This document shows positions 57,261 to 64,000 of a DNA stretch of 64,000 nt, piece after piece. Each line of letters opens with the position of its first letter. The stretch's first letter is position 1. The position numbers and the translations under genes are program-made. Source of the DNA: Enterobacter sp. RHBSTW-00175 (lineage in GTDB: Bacteria > Pseudomonadota > Gammaproteobacteria > Enterobacterales > Enterobacteriaceae); contig NZ_CP055930.1 of the NCBI RefSeq assembly GCF_013927005.1, forward strand, positions 124,001-188,000, given 5' to 3'. The notes under the pieces were generated by a model. The model was given only the letters and a program-made list of their open reading frames with translations, ran no database searches and was not told the origin of the DNA.

Positions 57261-57438
57261 TGATTATTTATCACTTTGGCAGAGTAATTATCCTGTGCAA
57301 TTTAAATAAGCGCGGATTGAAACGACACTCAGAATGCAGTTAATAAAATAGAAATATAACTGGCATCAGTCCTAAAAAAAGCTTATTCATCCATTGGCTA
57401 TTGACAGAATAATCGGGGCCGATTCACACGCTTTCAGG

Positions 57439-57476
57439 CACGCTACCGCCCTTGGCTTTCAGTTACCAATGTACTG
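57439..57476 (-). promoter_or_regulatory. JUMPstart element with ops, colanic acid operon
   Basis: On the minus strand it reads CAGTACATTGGTAAC and ends with the ops core GGCGGTAGCGTG (57439-57450). The spacer is one base shorter than the rmlB copy and more diverged, but ops is identical. It should recruit RfaH to the 23-kb colanic acid operon. Confidence 0.92.
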
Positions 57477-57676
57477 TCTAAACAATATGTTATGGATAAA
57501 AACCCTCTTTGATTCGGTTGAGATGAAAATATATCAGGCGCAATTAAGGCCGCTTTGATAATGAATCTCTCACCATTCCGTAAGCATGGTAATAGCAACA
57601 AGAAATTTGATACTGGAGGAATTGTTGCAGCTAACGTAATAGCAGGCAAGGTAACAACCGCCCGGAAATGGTTTTT

Positions 57677-57690
57677 TAAGAATAATATTA
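57677..57690. promoter_or_regulatory. Candidate RcsAB box upstream of wza
   Basis: TAAGAATAATATTA matches the RcsAB consensus TAAGAATATTCCTA, recalled from memory, at 11 of 14 positions. Its reverse complement also matches 11 of 14. It lies about 200 bp upstream of the JUMPstart, a plausible activator position for the wza promoter. A weaker match lies nearby at 57711-57724. Confidence 0.5.
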
Positions 57691-57944
57691 AGAGCAAATT
57701 TTTCACCTTTTAGGATTTTCTTTATATTGACATAATTAAATTAAAAACCACTCCCTGCGATATTTCTTATTTTTATTCATTATCAGATAAAACGATATTT
57801 AACATGAAAATAATAAGGCTATTTTCCCGCGCAGCATTCAACCGGCTATTGAGATAAATCCCAGGCCGTCATTGCAATTTAGCCCAGCTTTATCCATGAT
57901 CGAAGTGTGACATTGGTCATATAACAGAAGGTATTGCTATTACT

Positions 57945-59528
57945 ATGGAATGGATTGCCGATCCATCAATCTGGGCCGGGCTGGTCACTCTGGTGGTCAT
58001 CGAATTAGTGCTCGGGATTGATAATCTGGTCTTTATCGCCATCCTCGCCGAAAAACTGCCCCCTTCACAGCGCGACCGCGCGCGCGTAACGGGCTTACTG
58101 CTGGCGATGGTGATGCGTTTACTGCTGCTGGCCTCTATCTCCTGGCTGGTGACGCTCACGAAACCGCTGATCGCCTTTCACGGCCTGAGTTTCAGCGCCC
58201 GCGATCTGATCATGCTGTTCGGTGGGTTGTTCCTGCTGTTTAAGGCAACGGTCGAACTCAACGAACGGCTCGAAGGCAAAGACAGCGAAAACCCGACCCA
58301 GCGCCGGGGCGCAAAGTTCTGGCCCGTCGTGACGCAAATCGTGGTGCTGGATGCGGTCTTCTCGCTGGACTCCGTGATTACCGCGGTTGGCATGGTGGAC
58401 CATCTGGCCGTGATGATGGCAGCGGTGATTATTGCTATTACCCTGATGGTGATGGCAAGCAAAGCGCTCACACGGTTTGTGAACAGCCATCCGACAATTG
58501 TTATCCTGTGTCTCAGCTTCCTGCTGATGATTGGTTTTAGCCTGGTCGCCGACGGTTTTGGGTTCCACATTCCGAAAGGATACCTGTACGCCGCAATCGG
58601 CTTCTCGGTGATCATCGAGTCACTTAACCAGCTGGCCATTTTCAACCGTCGTCGCTTTCTGTCTGCCAACCAGACCCTGCGCCAGCGCACCGCCGACACG
58701 GTTATGCGCCTGCTCAGCGGGCAAAAAGAGGATGCCGAGCTTGATGCGGAGTCCGCTTCTCTGCTTGCCGACCACAACGATAACCAGATTTTTAATCCGC
58801 AGGAGCGGCTGATGATTGAGCGCGTGCTCAACCTCAATCAGCGATCGGTCAGCAGTATCATGACCTCCCGCCATGATATCGAGCATATCGACCTGACGGC
58901 ACCGGAGGATCAGATTCGCGCCCTGCTGGACAAAAACCAGCATACCCGCGTAGTGGTCACGGGGGGTGAAGAGGAAGAAGACTTACTTGGCGTGGTGCAC
59001 GTTATCGACCTTCTCCAGCAACAGCTGCGCGGTGAGACGCTCGATTTACGCGCCCTGGTGCGCCAGCCGCTGGTGTTCCCGGAGACGTTGCAGTTGCTCT
59101 CTGCACTGGAGCAGTTCCGTAATGCCCGCACTCACTTTGCCTTTGTGGTGGATGAGTTTGGCTCGGTTGAAGGGCTGGTCACCCTCAGTGACGTGATGGA
59201 AACCATCGCCGGTAATCTGCCGAATGAGGTTGATGAAATTGACGCCCGCCATGATATTCAGAAAAACCCGGACGGCTCCTGGACGGCCAACGGCCATATG
59301 CCGCTGGAAGACCTGGTGCAGTATGTTCCGTTGCCGCTGGATGAAAAGCGCGAATACCACACCATCGCGGGCCTGCTGATGGAGTATCTGCAACGTATTC
59401 CGCAGCCAGGCGAAGAGGTGCAGGTGGGTGATTACCTGATTAAAACGCTACAGGTTGAGAGCCATCGCGTGCAGAAAGTGCAGCTGATACCGCTGCGCAG
59501 TGAGGACGAACTGGATTTTGAGGTGTAG
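57945..59528 (+). CDS. yegH: TerC-family membrane protein with CBS and CorC domains, YegH
   Basis: A 527-residue protein, the E. coli length, starting [20 protein letters not shown]. Residues 1 to about 240 are a TerC domain with seven membrane helices and the acidic motifs [11 protein letters not shown] and [14 protein letters not shown] pair lies at about 305-420 and a CorC/HlyC-type domain at about 435-523. TerC proteins are linked to metal export; the role of YegH is not established. It is divergent from wza, as in E. coli. Confidence 0.95.
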   Translation: MEWIADPSIWAGLVTLVVIELVLGIDNLVFIAILAEKLPPSQRDRARVTGLLLAMVMRLLLLASISWLVTLTKPLIAFHGLSFSARDLIMLFGGLFLLFKATVELNERLEGKDSENPTQRRGAKFWPVVTQIVVLDAVFSLDSVITAVGMVDHLAVMMAAVIIAITLMVMASKALTRFVNSHPTIVILCLSFLLMIGFSLVADGFGFHIPKGYLYAAIGFSVIIESLNQLAIFNRRRFLSANQTLRQRTADTVMRLLSGQKEDAELDAESASLLADHNDNQIFNPQERLMIERVLNLNQRSVSSIMTSRHDIEHIDLTAPEDQIRALLDKNQHTRVVVTGGEEEEDLLGVVHVIDLLQQQLRGETLDLRALVRQPLVFPETLQLLSALEQFRNARTHFAFVVDEFGSVEGLVTLSDVMETIAGNLPNEVDEIDARHDIQKNPDGSWTANGHMPLEDLVQYVPLPLDEKREYHTIAGLLMEYLQRIPQPGEEVQVGDYLIKTLQVESHRVQKVQLIPLRSEDELDFEV

Positions 59529-59765
59529 TTTTATCAGTGATAGCAAGGTGCACCTCCGTCCCCCGGTATTCATTTTCGGGGGATAAATTCCATTTACCCA
59601 CCCATCGCTCCATTATCATATTTATTAATTACTTACAAAAAATTATAAATGGAGTTTATACATTCCTTTATAAATTCCTGGTTTTAGGCTTTATCCGGAT
59701 TATCACTGTTGCCCCATCACATTCAGCGCTAAGGTTTTCCCTGCTTAAATTACGGAGAAGCCATT

Positions 59766-61841
59766 ATGTCACTGAAGGGACTGCGCTTTACGCTGGATGT
59801 GGAGGGGCTGCCGGAAACCGCAACCGCCGTCGTCAGCTTCACCCTCTGCCAGAATCTCTCCATCCCCTTTTTACTCCGTGTCGATATCGCCGGGGACCAG
59901 ACCGGCCTCTCCGGACCGGATTTCCTCGAAAAGAACGCCACACTCACCCTCTGGCAGGGCTCCGTTCCACAGCGCTACCTTCACGGCATCATCACCGGAG
60001 TGGAAACACGGGAAAACAACCACTGGCAGATGAACTATCATCTGACGCTTTCTTCCCCGCTCTGGCGCTGCGGCCTGCGTCAGAATTTCCGTATCTTTCA
60101 GCAGCAGGATATCCAGGCCATCTCCTCCACCCTGCTCACTGAAAACGGTGTCACTGACTGGGTGCCGTCCTTTTATGAAGCCCATCCGGCACGGGAGTTC
60201 TGTGTACAGTACGGGGAGACCGACCTCAGCTTTCTCAGTCGCCTCTGGGCCGAAGAGGGCATTTTCTTCTTCGACTGGCTCCACCCGACCGGTCCCGGAC
60301 AGAAACTCGTTCTCTGTGATGATGTCGCCGGTCTCTCCTCCCTGGGCTCCCTGCCCTTTAACCCCAATATCCGCGAACCCTCCACGGAATGCATCAGTGA
60401 GTTCCGCTACCGGGCGCAGATACGCCCTTCATCAGTGGAAAACCAGGATTACACCTTTAAAACCCCCGGCTGGCCCGGTTACTTCAGCCACCACGCCGAA
60501 AACCTGAACGGCCAGCGCAGCCAGTATGAAATCTTCGATTACCCGGGACGCTTCAAGGATGTGCAGCACGGTCAGGACTTTGCCCGCTACCGGGCCGGAG
60601 GTTACCGCCGTGATGCTGAGGCAGCGACCTGCGTCACGAACTCCCCGAAACTGTGGCCCGGAAAACGTTTCACCCTGACCGGCCACCCTTCCCCGGCCCT
60701 CAACCGGGAATGGCAGGTCACGGGCTGTGTCCTGAAGGGCGAACAGCCTCAGGCCCTGCACGGCAGCCAGGGGGAAGGCACCACGCTCAGAAACACGGTT
60801 AACGTCATCCCGGCAGACCGGACCTGGCGTCCCTTCCCGCCACCCAAACCCGCTGTCGATGGTCCGCAGAGCGCCATCGTCACCGGTCCGAAAGGTGAGG
60901 AAATCTTCTGTGACGAGCACGGCCGGGTCCGGGTGCGTTTTCACTGGGACCGCTACTGCCCGGGAAACGAGGACAGCTCCTGCTGGATACGGGTATCCCA
61001 GGCATGGGCCGGAACCGGCTTCGGCAACCTCGCCATCCCGCGCGTGGGTCAGGAGGTGATAGTCGACTTCCTCAACGGTGACCCGGACCAGCCCATTATC
61101 ATGGGCCGCACTTATCATCAGGACAACCGCTCGCCGGGCAGTCTCCCGGGAACCAAAACGCAGATGACCATCCGCTCGAAAACCTACAGGGGCAGCGGAT
61201 TTAACGAACTGCGCTTCGAGGATGCGACAGACCAGGAGCAGGTGTATATCCACGCGCAGAAGAACATGGACACCGAGGTACTGAACAACCGCACCACTGA
61301 TGTGAAAGTGGACCATACGGAAACTGTCGGCAATAACCAGGTGATTACTGTCAAAAAGAATCAGATGCAGACGGTAGTGCAGAACCAGCAGGAAATCATC
61401 GGACAGAACCAGTCTGTCAGCGTAGGGCTGAATCAGGCAGAAACTGTGGGTATTGTCCGCGCACTGTCAGTCGGTGTCGCATACCAGACCATCGTGGGCG
61501 GGGTTATGAATACCTCCGTGGCGCTGATGCAGTCCTCGCAGGTTGGTCTTCAGAAATCCCTTCTGGTTGGTAAAGGGTATGACGTCAGCGTGGGAGAGAA
61601 CGTCACCTTCTCGGTGGGCAAAACCCGCAGGGAAAACACCGGAAAAGTGGCAGTCTACAGCGCCGGGGAACACCTTGAGCTGGTTTGCGGCCAGGCCCGG
61701 CTGGTGCTGACGCAGGATGGCAGCATCTTCCTGAACGGTACGGCGATAAACCTTCAGGGTGCGCAGACCATCAGCGGCGACGGGCCGGTAGTTAACTGGA
61801 ACTGCGGTGTCAGCCAGAGTCCACCCAAAGCATCTGAGTAA
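59766..61841 (+). CDS. vgrG: Type VI secretion spike protein VgrG (TssI)
   Basis: A 691-residue protein. The N-terminal gp27-like part holds VETRENNHWQMNYHLTLSSP and the FCVQYGETDLSFLSRLWAEE block. The gp5 OB domain is near 375-450 (DEHGRVRVRFHWDR, WAGTGFGNLAIPRVGQEVIV). The C-terminal needle is a run of short repeats (VGNNQVITV, VGLNQAETVG) that build the triple beta-helix. It tips the T6SS tube and carries PAAR effectors, here probably the Rhs protein next door. The end NWNCGVSQSPPKASE has no added effector domain. No other T6SS gene is in the window. Confidence 0.95.
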   Translation: MSLKGLRFTLDVEGLPETATAVVSFTLCQNLSIPFLLRVDIAGDQTGLSGPDFLEKNATLTLWQGSVPQRYLHGIITGVETRENNHWQMNYHLTLSSPLWRCGLRQNFRIFQQQDIQAISSTLLTENGVTDWVPSFYEAHPAREFCVQYGETDLSFLSRLWAEEGIFFFDWLHPTGPGQKLVLCDDVAGLSSLGSLPFNPNIREPSTECISEFRYRAQIRPSSVENQDYTFKTPGWPGYFSHHAENLNGQRSQYEIFDYPGRFKDVQHGQDFARYRAGGYRRDAEAATCVTNSPKLWPGKRFTLTGHPSPALNREWQVTGCVLKGEQPQALHGSQGEGTTLRNTVNVIPADRTWRPFPPPKPAVDGPQSAIVTGPKGEEIFCDEHGRVRVRFHWDRYCPGNEDSSCWIRVSQAWAGTGFGNLAIPRVGQEVIVDFLNGDPDQPIIMGRTYHQDNRSPGSLPGTKTQMTIRSKTYRGSGFNELRFEDATDQEQVYIHAQKNMDTEVLNNRTTDVKVDHTETVGNNQVITVKKNQMQTVVQNQQEIIGQNQSVSVGLNQAETVGIVRALSVGVAYQTIVGGVMNTSVALMQSSQVGLQKSLLVGKGYDVSVGENVTFSVGKTRRENTGKVAVYSAGEHLELVCGQARLVLTQDGSIFLNGTAINLQGAQTISGDGPVVNWNCGVSQSPPKASE

Positions 61842-61930
61842 TAAAAGCCATAACCCGCAATGAGACAAACAGCAAATGCTGTTTACCTGACCCAAAACAC
61901 CGGAACAAAAGTAACAGAAGGAACTGAAAA

Positions 61931-64000
61931 ATGAGCGGAAAACCGGCAGCCCGAATGGGGGATATGACGAAGTACGGCGGTCCGATTGTGCAGGGCTCTC
62001 TGGGCGTGATGATAGGAGCCCCCACCGGAGTGGCCTGCTCGGTCTGCCCCGGTGGCAGAACTTCCGGCAACCCGGTGAATCCGCTGCTGGGAGCCAAAGT
62101 GCAGCCCAGTGAAACCGATATCGCCCTGCCGGGGCCGCTGCCGTTTATTTTTTCCCGCTCTTACAGCAGTTATCAAACCAGAACGCCCGCGCCGGTGGGC
62201 ATCCTCGGCCCCGGCTGGAAAGCCCCTTTCGATATCCGCTTACAGATACGCGATGAAGAGCTAATCCTCAACGACAATGGCGGGCGCAGCATTCACTTTG
62301 AACCGCTGCTGCCCGGGGAGACTGCCTTCAGCCGAAGTGAGTCCCTCTGGCTGGCGCGTGGCGGCGTGGCCAGACTGCATGAGAGTAATACGCTGCATGT
62401 ACTGTGGCAGACCCTGCCGGAAGACCTGCGCCTGAGTCAGCACCTTTACCTGGCGACAAACAGCGCGCGGGGACCGTGGTGGATACTCGGCTGGCCTGAA
62501 CGCATACCGGAAGCCGGGGAGCCCTTACCCGCCCCGCTGCCACCGTACCGGATACTGACCGGGCTGGCCGACTGCTTCGGTCACGCGCTGGCGTTTCACC
62601 GCGACCTGGACGGGATATTTACCGGCAACATCACCGCCGTTACCGATGGCGCAGGAAGGCGTTTCCGGCTGGCGCTGACCTCACAGTCACAGAGGGCGGC
62701 AACAGCGCATAAACAGATGGACTCTTCCGGTGTCAGCACACCGGACTATCCGCAGAAAATACCATTATCCGGCTACGGCGAAGACAACGGTATTCGCCTT
62801 GAAGCAGTGTGGCTGACGCACGACCCGGAATACCCGGATAATCTCCCGGCGTTACCCCTGGCCCGCTATACGTACACCCCACGAGGCGAGTTGTCGGCGG
62901 TGTATGACCGCTCTGGCACACAGGTGCGCAGTTTCATCTATGACGAGACTCACCCCGGACGTATGACCGCGCACCAGCACGCAGGACGCCCGCAGACCAC
63001 CTACAGCTATGACGCCTCCGGTCAGGTGGTGGAGCAACACAACCCGGCTGGCCTGAACTATCGCTACGAATATAAAAAACATGCCGTCGTCATTACCGAC
63101 AGTCTGAACCGCCGCGAGGTGCTGCACACCGAAGGCGAAGGCGGATTAAAGCGGATCGTCCGGGAAGAAAAGGCCGACGGCAGTAAGGTTTCACGGGAAT
63201 TTGACCACGCGGGACGCATGGTGATGATGACTGATGCTGCCGGACACAAGACCGAATACCGGCTGAATGTGGGGTCCGGCAACGTGGATACCATTGTGAG
63301 TCCCGATGGAAGAACCACGCAATTTTATTACAGCAACCAGAGACAATTAATATCCACAGTCTGGCCTGACGGGCGGGAGAGCGAACAGAAATACGACGGT
63401 TCCGGAAGACTGATGCAGGAAAAGTCCCGCAGCGGAGATATCACCCGTTATTTTTATGATGACCCGCACAGTGACATGCCCTCTGCGGTTGAAGATGACA
63501 CCGGCAGCAAAAAGCACATGACCTGGAGCCGATACGGGCAGTTGCTGACCCTGACCGACTGTTCCGGCTATCAGACCCGGTATGAATATAACCGGTTCGG
63601 GCAGATGACCGCCTCTCATCAGGAAGAAGGTCTCAGTCAGTACCGCGCTTACGATGAACGGGGCAGGCTTATCCGCCAGAAAAATGCACAGGACCATGAA
63701 ACTCGCTATGAGTTCAGCCTGGCGGGCGACCTCACGGCCGTGACTCACCCCGATGGCAGCAGGCAAACCACAGAGTACGATGCGGCCGGACATCCGCTCA
63801 GCACCACTGAAGGTGGCCTGACCCGGCGGATGAAATACGACGCTGCCGGGCGTATCATCCGGCTTATTAATGAGAACGGGGCCAGTACCACCTTTGATTA
63901 CGACCTGCTGGACAGGCTGACACAGGAAACGGGCTTTGACGGCAGAACGCAGCGTTATCACTATAGCGTCACCGGGAAGCCTGTCCGCAGCGAGGATGAA
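61931..64000 (+). CDS. PAAR-Rhs protein, 5' part only (690 codons)
   Basis: An open frame starts at the ATG 61931, with an AAGGA site nine bases upstream, and runs off the window. The N-terminus MSGKPAARMGDMTKYGGPI is a PAAR-like cap, followed by CSVCPGGRTSGNPVNPLLG as in E. coli RhsA/B. Residues 60 to about 300 are the N-terminal Rhs clade domain, and from about 305 on many YD repeats (YDxxGxx) build the cage. The variable C-terminal toxin and its immunity gene lie beyond the window. With vgrG upstream it is a likely T6SS effector. Confidence 0.93.
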   Translation, partial: MSGKPAARMGDMTKYGGPIVQGSLGVMIGAPTGVACSVCPGGRTSGNPVNPLLGAKVQPSETDIALPGPLPFIFSRSYSSYQTRTPAPVGILGPGWKAPFDIRLQIRDEELILNDNGGRSIHFEPLLPGETAFSRSESLWLARGGVARLHESNTLHVLWQTLPEDLRLSQHLYLATNSARGPWWILGWPERIPEAGEPLPAPLPPYRILTGLADCFGHALAFHRDLDGIFTGNITAVTDGAGRRFRLALTSQSQRAATAHKQMDSSGVSTPDYPQKIPLSGYGEDNGIRLEAVWLTHDPEYPDNLPALPLARYTYTPRGELSAVYDRSGTQVRSFIYDETHPGRMTAHQHAGRPQTTYSYDASGQVVEQHNPAGLNYRYEYKKHAVVITDSLNRREVLHTEGEGGLKRIVREEKADGSKVSREFDHAGRMVMMTDAAGHKTEYRLNVGSGNVDTIVSPDGRTTQFYYSNQRQLISTVWPDGRESEQKYDGSGRLMQEKSRSGDITRYFYDDPHSDMPSAVEDDTGSKKHMTWSRYGQLLTLTDCSGYQTRYEYNRFGQMTASHQEEGLSQYRAYDERGRLIRQKNAQDHETRYEFSLAGDLTAVTHPDGSRQTTEYDAAGHPLSTTEGGLTRRMKYDAAGRIIRLINENGASTTFDYDLLDRLTQETGFDGRTQRYHYSVTGKPVRSEDE

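Larger units (their letters stand above)
57261..57944. promoter_or_regulatory. Colanic acid operon control region (wza-yegH interval)
   Basis: This 684-bp divergent interval holds no gene I support. It contains a JUMPstart/ops element, a candidate RcsAB box and an A+T-rich stretch (57700-57900) before yegH. The distance of about 175 bp from JUMPstart to wza indicates a long transcribed leader, as in E. coli. An 87-codon minus-strand frame at 57443-57706 overlaps the JUMPstart and is treated as chance. Confidence 0.75.

Noticed and set aside
57443..57706. An 87-codon minus-strand frame upstream of wza.
   Set aside because: It overlaps the whole JUMPstart/ops element and the candidate RcsAB box, has no recognisable family and no clear ribosome site; more likely chance in regulatory DNA.
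59537..60142. A 201-codon plus-strand frame starting before vgrG.
   Set aside because: It enters vgrG in another frame, has low-complexity Arg/Pro/His-rich content after the overlap, and vgrG is clearly the coding frame.

Overview
The window is a chromosomal segment of a member of the Enterobacteriaceae. Gene order (sbmC-dacD, sbcB-plaP-yeeY-yeeZ, hisLGDCBHAFI, wzzB, ugd, gnd, O-antigen genes, galF, colanic acid genes, yegH) follows the his/O-antigen/colanic acid region of E. coli and Salmonella. The proteins are close to, but not identical with, E. coli proteins recalled from memory. An Enterobacter-like organism (E. cloacae complex, Lelliottia or Leclercia) is my best guess; the species cannot be fixed by reading alone.

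Region 1 (1-4476): the 5' part of sbmC with a LexA-like box, dacD, and an OafA-type membrane acyltransferase gene split by a complete 768-bp IS1. The IS1 has an 8-bp target duplication, and removing it with one copy of the duplication restores a single reading frame. Region 2 (4477-16804): housekeeping genes sbcB, plaP, yeeY and yeeZ, then the complete histidine operon with leader peptide and attenuator. Region 3 (16845-21900): wzzB, a UDP-glucuronate 4-epimerase-like gene on the opposite strand, ugd and gnd.

Region 4 (22051-33300): an A+T-rich O-antigen cluster on the minus strand, transcribed from a JUMPstart/ops element as rmlB-rmlD-rmlA-rmlC, five glycosyltransferases, wzx and wbaP. The rml genes make dTDP-L-rhamnose, WbaP starts the repeat unit on undecaprenyl phosphate, the transferases extend it and Wzx flips it. 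No Wzy polymerase gene is visible in the cluster although the chain-length regulator wzzB is present. Region 5 (33689-57260): galF and an apparently complete colanic acid operon (wza-wzb-wzc-wcaABCDEF-gmd-wcaG-gmm-wcaI-cpsB-cpsG-wcaJ-wzxC-wcaKLM), read from a second JUMPstart/ops element upstream of wza. Three intercistronic hairpin or REP-like elements interrupt this operon.

Region 6 (57945-64000): yegH, followed by a vgrG gene and the 5' 690 codons of a PAAR-Rhs gene. This is an orphan type VI secretion spike/effector module whose toxin tip lies beyond the window. No tRNA, rRNA or CRISPR array was recognised. The window is largely a surface-polysaccharide locus. Its most notable points are the reversible-looking IS1 disruption of a probable O-antigen acetylase, the missing wzy, and the truncated-by-window Rhs effector.
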